DNA of 64,000 nt from Photobacterium atrarenae. Its GTDB lineage: Bacteria > Pseudomonadota > Gammaproteobacteria > Enterobacterales > Vibrionaceae. Position numbers and translations under genes: made by a program. This document shows positions 37,290-45,362 of this stretch, in pieces. The notes beneath the pieces are model-generated. The model was not told where the DNA came from. It saw only the letters and a program-made list of their open reading frames with translations, and did not search any database. Positions within the stretch are counted from its first letter, which is position 1. Each line of letters begins with the position of its first letter. The DNA is taken from positions 1,674,902 through 1,738,901 of the forward strand of contig NZ_CP101508.1 in assembly GCF_024380015.1 (NCBI RefSeq), read 5' to 3'.

Positions 37290-37895
37290 TCAGCTGACAA
37301 TCGCAGACTGAATACTCGATGAGATGAGCTCATCAAACATCTCGGCCTGGCCTGCTGGAAGTAATTGTCGGTGGATTTCACGCCGTTTCACCTCTCCACA
37401 AAGGCGCTCTGCGATCCAGCCGGTGAGATACATACTCGACAGGCAGCCACCTGCGGTCGCGATATTGCCGTCAACAACCAGCGCCTTGTCCTCAACCGTG
37501 GCACCCATATCTTCCAATCTTGGTTTGGCATCCGGATGCGTAGTCAGCTTCCGTCCTTCAAGCAACCCAAGCCGGTAGAGGATAAATGAACCGGCACAAA
37601 TCGACCCAATCAGTTGCTTTTCCGGATTCAGGTGAAAAGCCCCCATGAAATCGGGATCCTCAAGTACCGCCGGAACGCCCTTATAACCACTGACAAACAA
37701 CACGGCGTCAGCCATGTTGGCTTGCGAAATATGACCATCCGTTTGAACTTCGATACCGAGTGTCGATATGTGGCTTGCTTTGGTTCCCAGCACACGCACC
37801 TGCCAGTCCCTATCGGAGCGACCGAAAACATCCCGCATTAAAAAGAAATCGACATCGGTAAATTCATCAAACAAAACAATTGCAATTTGGTACAT
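37290..37895 (-). CDS. DJ-1/PfpI family protein
   Basis: The 201-residue protein has the DJ-1/PfpI (type 1 glutamine amidotransferase-like) fold. The nucleophile elbow is GSICAGSFILYRLGLLEGRKLTTH at about residues 97-120, with Cys at about 100. An acidic residue near the start (FDEFTDVDFF) supplies the usual Glu/Asp partner. The sequence around the elbow resembles the N-terminal domain of GATase-type AraC regulators and isonitrile hydratase-like proteins rather than DJ-1 itself. No DNA-binding domain follows. GGAGAC precedes the ATG. It sits between an MFS gene and a GNAT gene, all on the minus strand with short gaps. Its reaction is unknown. Confidence 0.85.
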   Translation of the reverse strand: MYQIAIVLFDEFTDVDFFLMRDVFGRSDRDWQVRVLGTKASHISTLGIEVQTDGHISQANMADAVLFVSGYKGVPAVLEDPDFMGAFHLNPEKQLIGSICAGSFILYRLGLLEGRKLTTHPDAKPRLEDMGATVEDKALVVDGNIATAGGCLSSMYLTGWIAERLCGEVKRREIHRQLLPAGQAEMFDELISSSIQSAIVS

Positions 37896-37922
37896 AAAGT
37901 CTCCAGTGCTTGAAAGCCTCAG

Positions 37923-38369
37923 TTATTCACCGACGTGACGAATGAAGTCGAAAAAATGCGCATCTTGCGAAGCCACAGCAAATCCCAGCTTGCGATACAG
38001 CGCTACTGCCGGCGCATTATTTTTAAAGCAGCTGAGGGTAAGCGGTTTCCCTGCACGCTGCGCTTCCTGTTGAAGCTGGTTTGTGATCGTCACGCCGAGC
38101 CCTTGCCTCTGCCACGACTCAAAGACCGCCAGCAGGTGAAGGTGAACGCTTTGCTCGGTGTGCTTATAACAGACAAGCCCGACGCGTTCTCCCTGAAACA
38201 CCACCCAGTAAAACCATGACGGCTGCAACCGGGACGTAAAGTAATGTTGCTGAAATGCCTCGTCCCAGCCCAAAGCTTCCTCAATCACCGGCTTCATCGC
38301 GGCTTTGAAGACCTCAAAAGTCAATGGCAGCTCTGTTTTACTGATACTGCAGAATTCTATGTCCACCAC
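37923..38369 (-). CDS. GNAT family N-acetyltransferase
   Basis: The 148-residue protein shows the GNAT core: a beta-strand-rich centre (FYWVVFQGERVGLVCY, HLHLLAVFESWQRQGLGVTIT) with the acetyl-CoA loop R/Q-x-x-G-x-G/A seen as RQGLGV at about 93-98, and the C-terminal N-x-x-A-x-x-L-Y-x-K-L-G-F motif (NNAPAVALYRKLGF). It transfers an acetyl group from acetyl-CoA to an amine; the acceptor cannot be predicted. It starts with GTG 38369 (or 38366), with AAAGGAG seven to nine bases upstream. The next GNAT gene upstream ends 32 bases before it, so the two may be an operon with the DJ-1/PfpI gene. Confidence 0.87.
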   Translation of the reverse strand: MVDIEFCSISKTELPLTFEVFKAAMKPVIEEALGWDEAFQQHYFTSRLQPSWFYWVVFQGERVGLVCYKHTEQSVHLHLLAVFESWQRQGLGVTITNQLQQEAQRAGKPLTLSCFKNNAPAVALYRKLGFAVASQDAHFFDFIRHVGE

Positions 38370-38401
38370 CCCGCCACTCCTTTGGATTCATTGATGCCAT
38401 C

Positions 38402-38875
38402 CTATGGCGCAAACATGAGCTTCATAATATGTTGCGGCCCGGCTGCCCCGCCATGATATAAAGAGCCGGTATCTTCAAAACCGCCACTTAAATAACAGTG
38501 CTTTGCGCCGGGGTTTTTACAATTGACCGTGAGGTACATTTGCCGGAACTGAGGATAAGCCTGTGCTAGGAAACCACTGAGTTGCTGCACGGCTGATTTT
38601 CCGAAGCCCTGGCCCTGATATTGCTGATCAATCAAGTAACCTCTTAAGCCAAGACTGCCAGACTCAGCAAATTCATAGTTGTTGGCATACGTGGTATCAA
38701 CCAGGAAGAAACCGACAACATGATCGTCTGACAAAATCACATGGGGATGAACGACGCTATCAATGTTGACCAGAATTTCATCGATAGTGCCAACAAATGG
38801 CAGTTGCTCATCCGACACGCTTAATTGGATCACCTCATCCAAATGATGAGGCTTCATTGCTTCAATACGAATCAC
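38402..38875 (-). CDS. GNAT family N-acetyltransferase
   Basis: The 157-residue GNAT protein has the acetyl-CoA-binding loop QYQGQGFGKSAVQQL at about residues 88-102 and a typical C-terminal strand pair with N-x-x-A-x-x-C/L-Y (NPGAKHCYLSGGFEDTG). The first half (IRIEAMKPHHLDEVIQL) is the usual substrate-side helix. Unlike the neighbouring GNAT gene it resembles ribosomal-protein- or spermidine-type acetyltransferases of the RimI/PaiA kind in layout; the substrate is unknown. AAGGATG precedes the ATG. An AT-rich palindrome at 38930-38947, 55 bases upstream, may control the acetyltransferase/PfpI group. Confidence 0.85.
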   Translation of the reverse strand: MIRIEAMKPHHLDEVIQLSVSDEQLPFVGTIDEILVNIDSVVHPHVILSDDHVVGFFLVDTTYANNYEFAESGSLGLRGYLIDQQYQGQGFGKSAVQQLSGFLAQAYPQFRQMYLTVNCKNPGAKHCYLSGGFEDTGSLYHGGAAGPQHIMKLMFAP

Positions 38876-38929
38876 AGTTCATCCTTATAACTGACTTTAT
38901 TAAACATCCTGTCACCGCAATATGCTATC

Positions 38930-38947
38930 GTATTGATATATTAATAC
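38930..38947 (-). promoter_or_regulatory. AT-rich palindrome upstream of the acetyltransferase genes
   Basis: GTATTGATATATTAATAC is an 18-bp palindrome with a single mismatched pair. It lies 55 bases before the first GNAT start, where a promoter is expected. It could be a repressor operator or simply promoter-associated AT-rich DNA. Confidence 0.3.
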
Positions 38948-39080
38948 AATCATATTTATAAAGTAAAAATAATGAGATAAGTAAGGAGCATAGCCTTATC
39001 GACTGAGGCGACGTACTGAGCAGCTACCGTCAGCTCGTAAAAAGCAAGGGATCAGATTCCATAACGGTCAGAAACAGCAA

Positions 39081-39099
39081 CGCCGGACAGGGTCCGGCG
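39081..39099 (-). terminator. Hairpin after the catabolic operon
   Basis: CGCCGGAC and GTCCGGCG form a perfect 8-bp stem with a three-base loop, 28 bases past the cupin stop. The T run that follows on the minus strand (TTGCTGTTTCTG) is weak, so termination may be partial. Confidence 0.5.
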
Positions 39100-39126
39100 C
39101 CGATTCATATTAAAAATTGTTCACGC

Positions 39127-39477
39127 TTACTGAATGCCGTGGAGCTCTTTCCAGTTGCCCGGATGGACCACATAACCAAACAGCGCATGACCGCCGTAGA
39201 TCAGCTCGGTTCCTTCCGGGATCCACAGCATCTGCCCCGGATACACCTTGTGCGTTTTCCCGTTGGCGGTCAGCTCAAAGCAGCCTTCAATCACGAAGAC
39301 CACTTCGTCATAGAGGACCGTCCAGGCGACTTCGGCGCCTTCCCATTTGGCAAAGCCAACCCCGAGATTGGGAGAGACTTCCGGGCTCAGCGCCCGGGCT
39401 ACGTAGGCCATGCCCGGCGTGTCACCGCGGACGTTAAACTCAAGCGACTGACTGTCGATCACTTTCACTTGCTTCAT
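39127..39477 (-). CDS. Cupin-domain protein (EutQ-like)
   Basis: The 116-residue single-domain cupin has the EutQ-like pattern: VAWTVLYDEVVFVIEGCFELTANGKTHKVYPGQMLWIPEGTE, with a G-x-F-E-L turn and the second cupin motif PGQMLWIPEG. Most metal-binding histidines of classic cupins are absent, so it may bind a small molecule without metal catalysis. It is the last gene of the operon; its ATG overlaps the stop of the flavoprotein gene (ATGA, 39474-39477), showing translational coupling. Its role in the pathway, perhaps product or intermediate handling, is not known. GGAG lies before the ATG. Confidence 0.8.
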   Translation of the reverse strand: MKQVKVIDSQSLEFNVRGDTPGMAYVARALSPEVSPNLGVGFAKWEGAEVAWTVLYDEVVFVIEGCFELTANGKTHKVYPGQMLWIPEGTELIYGGHALFGYVVHPGNWKELHGIQ

Positions 39478-40790
39478 AATTCACTCCGACTCTGCCATTT
39501 GGCTAACTGAATTCGACTTCGCACGCCCAGCCCCAGTAAGGGCTCGGGCGGATTGAGGCTCGGCATCCCCGTCACCTGGCGGATATCTGTCAGCGCGGTG
39601 GAAGATGCCCCCATCACATAATCTGCCAGTAAGGTGCCCGAAATGGTGCCCCACGCAGCACCGACTCCGTTATCGCAGGCACTGGCATAAACCCCGTCAT
39701 CCAGCTGACCAAAGAAATTGGTGAAGTTGCGGGAAATCGCGTAGACACCGCCCCAGGTATGGGTAAACGGCACCTCAGTCAATGCCGGATAACGCGCCAG
39801 AAAGACTTGACGATGATCATCTTGGATCTGTTGCCTCATAGCATCACTGATACTGGCACCGTATTTCGGCACATGTTTGTACGTGTTACGGATCAGGATC
39901 CGCCGATCGGCCGTCATCCGCAGTGTGGTCCCGGCATGATCAGCCGGGGTCAACCCCCAGTTGAGCTGCCCGCCATAACGCTGCATTTCTGCATCCGCTA
40001 ACGGTCGTGTCCAACTGGCAAAAGTCATCACCGGCAGCAGGCGGTTTTTCAGATAGTCAAACTCACGGGTGAAGATACTGGTACCGAGCAGCAGCTCCGG
40101 CGTTTTCACCACACCGTGATCGCCCTGCAAAACCCAGTTGCCGCCTGCTTTTCGAAGGCTGCGTATGGGCGAGTTTTCAAAGATCGTTACATTCTCAGGC
40201 AAACTTTCGCCCAGCCCGCGCACCAATGCCGCAGGCTGCATCAGGTAACCACCGGGAGTGTAAATGGCACGACTGTAATAATTGGTGCCCAGCACTTTAG
40301 CCAGCTCAGCGCCGCCAACGTGCTCGAACGGCTCGCCGAGATCGGTCATCAGGTGCTCAAAATGATCGAGGTACGCTTCGCCGCGCGCGCCGACCGCGCC
40401 CTGATATTTCCCGACCGCCGACCACTGGCAATCAATGTCGTGCTGTTTGACCAGCCGGGACAGTTGCGCAATCGCCGAACGGTTCAGGGACAACAGCTTT
40501 TGCTTATGCGCTGGATCGGGATGTTCTAGGGCAAACTTATGCGGCAAGTCGATCACAAAACCTGAGTTACGCCCTGACGCCCCCTGGCCGATCCGCTGCG
40601 CATCGATCAGCAGGATCCGGGATTCCGGGCTGAGTACCGCCAGTCGCCGGGCCATCGCCAGTCCGGCAAACCCGGCGCCCAGCACCACATAATCTGCGTG
40701 CTCTTCGCCTTGAAGCTGCGCTTTGGCCGGCGCATCCGGTAAGGCCTGATACCAGCCGCAGGTGTTATCGTCATTCGGTAAGTGAATCAT
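39474..40790 (-). CDS. FAD-dependent amine/amino-acid oxidoreductase (DAO family)
   Basis: The 438-residue flavoprotein has the N-terminal dinucleotide motif ADYVVLGAGFAGLAMARRL (about 33-51), an IDAQRIGQGASGRNSGF segment typical of DAO-family enzymes such as gamma-glutamylputrescine oxidase and sarcosine or N-methyl-amino-acid oxidases, and the C-terminal ACDNGVGAAWGTISGTLLAD FAD loop. It probably oxidises a secondary or N-methylated amine. The frame opens 18 codons further upstream, but GGAGGA precedes the ATG at 40790. It starts 14 bases after the rubredoxin-reductase gene and overlaps the cupin gene. In the operon it could act on a demethylated product, but the substrate is not established. 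Confidence 0.85.
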   Translation of the reverse strand: MIHLPNDDNTCGWYQALPDAPAKAQLQGEEHADYVVLGAGFAGLAMARRLAVLSPESRILLIDAQRIGQGASGRNSGFVIDLPHKFALEHPDPAHKQKLLSLNRSAIAQLSRLVKQHDIDCQWSAVGKYQGAVGARGEAYLDHFEHLMTDLGEPFEHVGGAELAKVLGTNYYSRAIYTPGGYLMQPAALVRGLGESLPENVTIFENSPIRSLRKAGGNWVLQGDHGVVKTPELLLGTSIFTREFDYLKNRLLPVMTFASWTRPLADAEMQRYGGQLNWGLTPADHAGTTLRMTADRRILIRNTYKHVPKYGASISDAMRQQIQDDHRQVFLARYPALTEVPFTHTWGGVYAISRNFTNFFGQLDDGVYASACDNGVGAAWGTISGTLLADYVMGASSTALTDIRQVTGMPSLNPPEPLLGLGVRSRIQLAKWQSRSEL

Positions 40791-40804
40791 CTTTATTCCT
40801 CCAC

Positions 40805-42247
40805 TTACGCCGCAGATTGTTTGAGGGATAACTGCCCCAGCCACTGCGCCCGCAGGGACTGCACCTGTTTCCCAAGCAAGGCAAATCCGGTCATCACCCC
40901 TTCCGGCGAATAGAAAGCAGCCGTCAGATCATCGCCTTGCTGCTCCACCACCCATTCACCCGCTGCGCCGGCAGCAACCGGGAAGACAGAGAGCGGCATG
41001 ATCGGTGTTTTAACCAGCACCGGCGTTGGTGACAAGGTCACAGGTGCCAGATGACCGAGCAGACTTTCAACCAGCGACGGGATCATCTGATTAATCGGCG
41101 CAATATAAGGCTGCCAACCCTGCGTGGTCTCGACACAGTCACCCAGTGAGAAGATGTGCGCATCACTGGTCTGGCCGTATTGGTTCACGGTGATCCCGCG
41201 ACCGACGTCCAGCCCGGATTGCGCAGCCAACGCGACATTCGGCTTAAGGCCAACGGCGCTGAGCACCAGATCGGCCTCGATCTGCTTACCGCTGGTCAAC
41301 TGCAAGCTATAACCGGATGCCGGATTGACTGAAGCAGGTTCAATGCTGGCAATGCTGTCCTGCAGTGCCCAGGTAACGCCTTGCGCACTGAGTGCACTTT
41401 GCAGCGCTTCACCGAGTTGCTGCGGGATAAGGCGCTCCATCGGCCATTGGCCCAGGCCAATCACAGCCACCTCAAACCCGCTTGCAATCAGATCATTGGC
41501 AAACTCACAGCCGATCAGGCCATCGCCGAGGATCGCAATACGCTGCTTACCTTCAAGCTGCTGCCGGAAACGACGATAATCGACCAGATCATTGACGCTC
41601 ACCACCCCAGTGCGATCACCGGCAATCGGAATTTCAATCGGTGACGCCCCGGTGGCCAGCACCAGGCGGCTGTAGGCGTAGGTGCCGATACTGGTGTGCA
41701 GCATCCGATTGTCACGATCGATCTGTTCCACCCGGGTATGCGGATAAACCCGGATATTCAGCCGTTGCTCCCATGCCAGCGCACTCTCGCTTTGCAGGCC
41801 ATCGCCGTCTTTGCCCATCGCCAGCGCATTGGACAATGCTGGTTTACTGTACAGGGCACCATCATCGGCGGTGAAGACGGTGATTGACACATCGGCCGAC
41901 TGTGCCCGAAGGGCGGCTGCCAGCTGATAGCCACTATGACCACTGCCAATGATCACAATCGGCTCAACCGCAAACGCAGATTGACCCACTTCCTGCGGCG
42001 TCGGCTGCTCTGCCGGGATCGCACTGCTATCGGATGTGTTTGACACCGCGACGGCATCCGTCATTGATTCCGCATCATCTTCGGTGATTTCAATCATTTC
42101 AAAATCGGCTTTCCCGACCAGACAATCCGGGCAGAGCCAGTCATCCGGCACATCTTCCCAGGCCGTCCCCGGCGCAATGCCGTCGGATGGCCAGCCTTTT
42201 GCTTCATCGTAAATTAAGCCGCAAATGATACAGAGCCACTTTTTCAT
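40805..42247 (-). CDS. Rubredoxin fused to an NAD(P)H-dependent FAD reductase
   Basis: The 480-residue protein joins two electron-transfer units. Residues about 1-50 are a rubredoxin with CIICG and CPDC iron ligands (residues about 6-9 and 39-42). An acidic linker (about 50-92) leads to a rubredoxin-reductase-type flavoprotein with FAD motif IVIIGSGHSGYQLAAAL, NAD(P)H motif IAILGDGLIGCEFAN, and the ATG motif LATGASP. Electrons would pass from NAD(P)H through FAD to the iron centre within one chain. Its partner is most likely the Rieske oxygenase encoded upstream in the operon, because no ferredoxin-type reductase is present. Rubredoxin and reductase are separate proteins in alkane systems (AlkG, AlkT), so fusion here is notable. 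Confidence 0.9.
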   Translation of the reverse strand: MKKWLCIICGLIYDEAKGWPSDGIAPGTAWEDVPDDWLCPDCLVGKADFEMIEITEDDAESMTDAVAVSNTSDSSAIPAEQPTPQEVGQSAFAVEPIVIIGSGHSGYQLAAALRAQSADVSITVFTADDGALYSKPALSNALAMGKDGDGLQSESALAWEQRLNIRVYPHTRVEQIDRDNRMLHTSIGTYAYSRLVLATGASPIEIPIAGDRTGVVSVNDLVDYRRFRQQLEGKQRIAILGDGLIGCEFANDLIASGFEVAVIGLGQWPMERLIPQQLGEALQSALSAQGVTWALQDSIASIEPASVNPASGYSLQLTSGKQIEADLVLSAVGLKPNVALAAQSGLDVGRGITVNQYGQTSDAHIFSLGDCVETTQGWQPYIAPINQMIPSLVESLLGHLAPVTLSPTPVLVKTPIMPLSVFPVAAGAAGEWVVEQQGDDLTAAFYSPEGVMTGFALLGKQVQSLRAQWLGQLSLKQSAA

Positions 42248-42292
42248 TACTTTGTCTCCAACTACCTTGTTGCACTGCCCTGAACATCGGCA

Positions 42293-42335
42293 CTCACGCC
42301 ACCCTGACCCGTTCCGTTCATCAAGGCGGCGTGAG
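42293..42335 (-). other. Intra-operon inverted repeat
   Basis: CTCACGCC (42293-42300) and GGCGTGAG (42328-42335) form an 8-bp stem with a 27-base loop in the 117-base gap between the aldehyde dehydrogenase and rubredoxin-reductase genes. No T run follows. It may be a processing or stability element that sets different expression levels in the operon. Confidence 0.35.
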
Positions 42336-42364
42336 GCAGATGAAAAGGAAACCGATGTTCTGGC

Positions 42365-43801
42365 CTACTCGTTACTTTCGTGCTGTAAGCGAATCGCGAT
42401 GTTTCGGGTATGAACATAGCTGTAAATCGCTTCCTGCCCTTTCTCGCGGCCAAACCCGGACAGCCCGACACCGCCAAACGGAGTTTCGATGCCACCGGCA
42501 AACCATTCGTTGATGAACACCTGTCCGCCGCGCAGCTGTTGCGCCACCCGCAGGGTCTGGCTCAGATTTTCACCGAACACCCCGGCCACCAATCCAAACT
42601 CAGTGCCATTGGCAATCGCCACAGCTTGTTGTTCGGTCTCAAACGGGGTGATCACCAACACCGGGCCAAACACTTCTTCCTGAGCGATGGACATCTCCGG
42701 CGTCGCTTCAATCACCGTCGGGGCGACGAAATAACCGGACATTTCCGGGGCGTACCCACCGGTGAGAATGTTGGCCCCTTCCGCTCTGGCCTGCTCTATC
42801 ATTGCCAGCACCCGCGCTTGCTGCGCTTCAGAGACCAGCGGCGTGAGATCCGGCTGGCTCTCGCCCTGACCGATCGTCAGTCCTTCCGCCATCTCCACGA
42901 CCGCGGCTTTAAATTCCTCATAGCGTTCCTGTTGCACCAACAGGCGCGACATCGCTGAGCAGACCTGACCGGCATTGAAGAAAATCCCGACCTGCACACT
43001 TTTTAGCAGCGTTTCCAGGTTGGCATCTTTCAGTGCAATCGCCGCAGATTTCCCTCCCAGCTCCATCACCGATGGCGTTGCTCGGTGCGCGGCATCTTTG
43101 AGGATCCGCTGGCCGGTCGGCACCGATCCGGTAAAGACGATCTGATCGACTTCCGGATGCTGCACCAGATGGCTGCCGACTTCCGAGCCTTTGCCGCATA
43201 GCAGATTGATCGAACCCTGCGGGAAGCCGGCTTTTTCAATCGCTTTGACCAGCAACGTCATCGCCAGAGGCGAGATCTCCGGGGATTTGATCACCACCGC
43301 ATTGCCTGCCGCCAGGGCCGGAGCCAGTGAGCGAGCACAAATCGACACCGGGAAGTTCCACGGCACAATCTGCACCGACACCCCGAACGGCACGTACTGG
43401 GTAAAATCAACATAATCTTTGCCGAGTGGGATTGAGGTGCCTTCCAGCTTGTCGGCCATTCCGGCGTAGTACTCGAAGTAACGGGCGGATTCCAGAAACT
43501 CATCTTTGGCGTCCTGCAGCGACTTGCCGTTTTCACGACAGGCCACCAGCCCGCCTTCTTCGACCATTTCACGAATTGCAGCGGCAGCCTTGAGCATCCA
43601 TCCGGTTCTGACCGCCGGACGAACATCCGACAGCAACCCTTCATTCACGCAGCGACGCGCAGCGGCCATGGCCCGGTCCGCATCAGCGAGATCAGCCTGG
43701 GCAATCGTGGCATAAGGCTCCGCCGTGCCTGGGTTCATCACTGTGAGAGCGCGATCTGCGTCGCACCACTGACCGTCGATATAATTGAGATAATGGGTCA
43801 T
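42365..43801 (-). CDS. NAD(P)-dependent aldehyde dehydrogenase
   Basis: The 478-residue enzyme belongs to the ALDH superfamily. The catalytic residues are Glu247 in MELGGKSA and Cys281 in FNAGQVCSAMSR, with the cofactor motif FTGSVPTG near 223-230 and the NPF-equivalent segment QEEVFGPVLVI. The class is close to betaine-aldehyde and succinate-semialdehyde type dehydrogenases. It oxidises an aldehyde to a carboxylate; in this operon the aldehyde is probably the product of the Rieske oxygenase, for example malic semialdehyde if carnitine is cleaved. That is inference. Its ATG overlaps the oxygenase stop by four bases, so the two are translationally coupled. Confidence 0.92.
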   Translation of the reverse strand: MTHYLNYIDGQWCDADRALTVMNPGTAEPYATIAQADLADADRAMAAARRCVNEGLLSDVRPAVRTGWMLKAAAAIREMVEEGGLVACRENGKSLQDAKDEFLESARYFEYYAGMADKLEGTSIPLGKDYVDFTQYVPFGVSVQIVPWNFPVSICARSLAPALAAGNAVVIKSPEISPLAMTLLVKAIEKAGFPQGSINLLCGKGSEVGSHLVQHPEVDQIVFTGSVPTGQRILKDAAHRATPSVMELGGKSAAIALKDANLETLLKSVQVGIFFNAGQVCSAMSRLLVQQERYEEFKAAVVEMAEGLTIGQGESQPDLTPLVSEAQQARVLAMIEQARAEGANILTGGYAPEMSGYFVAPTVIEATPEMSIAQEEVFGPVLVITPFETEQQAVAIANGTEFGLVAGVFGENLSQTLRVAQQLRGGQVFINEWFAGGIETPFGGVGLSGFGREKGQEAIYSYVHTRNIAIRLQHESNE

Positions 43802-44991
43802 ACTCGGGCCTCCATCGCCGATTTCACTTGTTTGGCCAACCAGGTCTGGAAGAAGTGGGTCGGCACATCCATCTCCGGCGAGAACACCCCACCGCCAAAG
43901 CCCGGCGAGTGACGGCCCTGCTGCATGCCTTCCACAGCACCGATATCTTCCCCGAACACCACGCGCCAGGACTCCACGGTTGCGGTGCGACAGGCAGCGA
44001 ACTCATCTTTGGTCGCTTCATCACCGACATAGAAGATGCGCAGATGCTCGATGCTCTTATCGGCACTGATAGGTTCGATCATCATGGCAAAGGCATGATC
44101 AGCCTGGATCCCCAGCAAGACATTCGGAAACAGCGCGACGTATTCGGCGTGGCGGAGTTTGTCTTCCGGCCAGCTCGGGAATTTCGGCAAATGGGTGCCC
44201 GCAGTATCCGACAGGTTGTAGGCCAGGCTACCCTGGCCGGCAAAGCGCTCGTCGAACATGATGTTGTAGTGATCTTCAAGGCGCGAATAGCTGTTCAGAC
44301 TCGGGTGGACCCAAGGCAGGTGGTAGGCTTCACAGTAGTTTTCCACCGCCAGCTTCCAGTTACTGTTGACTTCAATTTCCAGGTTACCGCCCATGTTCAC
44401 CCGGCGCAGCAAGCCAAGCCCGTCATCGCCGAGGAATTGCTGCCAGCGCTGCTCCAGCGGCGCAATATGCTGCTCGAAACTTGGCGCATCGCCCGACAGA
44501 TTGACAAACACCATGTCCATCCAGACCGCAGAGCGAAGCGGTTTCAAGCCGTGTTTTTCACACTTGAAGCGGTCATCTTTGTGCTTGGCAATTCCGCCGA
44601 TATGCGGGGTGCCTTTCAGATTGCCGTCCAGATCGTAGGTCCATGAGTGATACGGGCAACGGATCATCCCCTGCACTTCACCGGCTTCATGCACCAGCTT
44701 CATCCCACGGTGGCTGCAGACGTTATGGAACACCTGGACTTCCCCCTGGCGATTTTTCATCAGCAGCAACGGCAGGTTCATGAAATCGATGGGCATCACG
44801 TAACCGTTCTTGACCAGATCAGAAGCAAAACCAATACAGACCCAGGTATTGCCAAACACCTGATCACGCTCAAATGTAAAGTAGTCGGCGTTGGTGTAAG
44901 CGTCGTTCGGCATCCCGGTCGCCTCGCTGATGGGATTTAACACGCGATCGACCAGTTCAATAGGGATAATGGTTTGATTGACATTGCTCAT
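43798..44991 (-). CDS. Rieske non-haem iron oxygenase, quaternary-amine type
   Basis: The 397-residue oxygenase subunit has a Rieske [2Fe-2S] site (Cys92, His94, Cys112, His115 in VCSHRG and CPYHSW) and a mononuclear iron site (His224, His229 in EAYHLPWVH plus an Asp near 336 in GEDIGAVE). The residue bridging the two centres between subunits is Glu221, not the Asp of aromatic dioxygenases; Glu here is known from carnitine- and betaine-type oxygenases such as CntA. Substrate is therefore likely a quaternary ammonium compound. GGAG precedes the ATG at 44991; an upstream 13-codon extension was rejected. It is the first gene of a five-gene operon and is divergent from a BCCT transporter. Confidence 0.88.
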   Translation of the reverse strand: MSNVNQTIIPIELVDRVLNPISEATGMPNDAYTNADYFTFERDQVFGNTWVCIGFASDLVKNGYVMPIDFMNLPLLLMKNRQGEVQVFHNVCSHRGMKLVHEAGEVQGMIRCPYHSWTYDLDGNLKGTPHIGGIAKHKDDRFKCEKHGLKPLRSAVWMDMVFVNLSGDAPSFEQHIAPLEQRWQQFLGDDGLGLLRRVNMGGNLEIEVNSNWKLAVENYCEAYHLPWVHPSLNSYSRLEDHYNIMFDERFAGQGSLAYNLSDTAGTHLPKFPSWPEDKLRHAEYVALFPNVLLGIQADHAFAMMIEPISADKSIEHLRIFYVGDEATKDEFAACRTATVESWRVVFGEDIGAVEGMQQGRHSPGFGGGVFSPEMDVPTHFFQTWLAKQVKSAMEARV

Positions 44992-45362
44992 ATTCTTATC
45001 TCCGAAAATAGAGTGGCATCCAGTGCACACAACATCGTGTTGTTTTTTGAAAAGTGGCTTGAATCGTTGTTTGAATGGAGATGATTCTGGTTAACAACGT
45101 CGTAACAAACAAACGACTTTTTCGGAGGGTGTTAATGAGAAATTATCATTCGTGCATTGATCTGAGTTAATCAATTCAACCTTATTATTAATAAGACTAT
45201 TACTTACATGATCAACGCTCATCAATTGATGATAATTAATCAGTTGAAACCCGATCCACCACTCTCTACCCTTTTCAAAAATTAACAATAACGCAACAAC
45301 ACTGAAGCATTGAACCCAAAATTGAATCCAAAATTGAATCCAAAGCACTGAGAGGGATGTCT
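44992..45362. promoter_or_regulatory. Divergent regulatory region between oxygenase operon and BCCT gene
   Basis: These 371 bases carry the divergent promoters. CTTATTATTAATAAG (45181-45195) is a palindrome containing the T-N11-A pattern used by LysR regulators. ATCAATTGAT (45221-45230) is a second perfect palindrome, and further TGATTAATT-like words lie around 45160-45245. A 12-bp unit CCAAAATTGAAT repeats 2.4 times at 45316-45344, just before the transporter. A LysR gene beyond the transporter is the likely regulator of both transcripts. Confidence 0.5.

Noticed and set aside
37290..38875. DJ-1/PfpI plus two GNAT genes considered as a resistance or toxin-antitoxin module
   Set aside because: The GNAT proteins lack the paired small antitoxin gene of TacA-TacT-type systems and nothing indicates a shared substrate.
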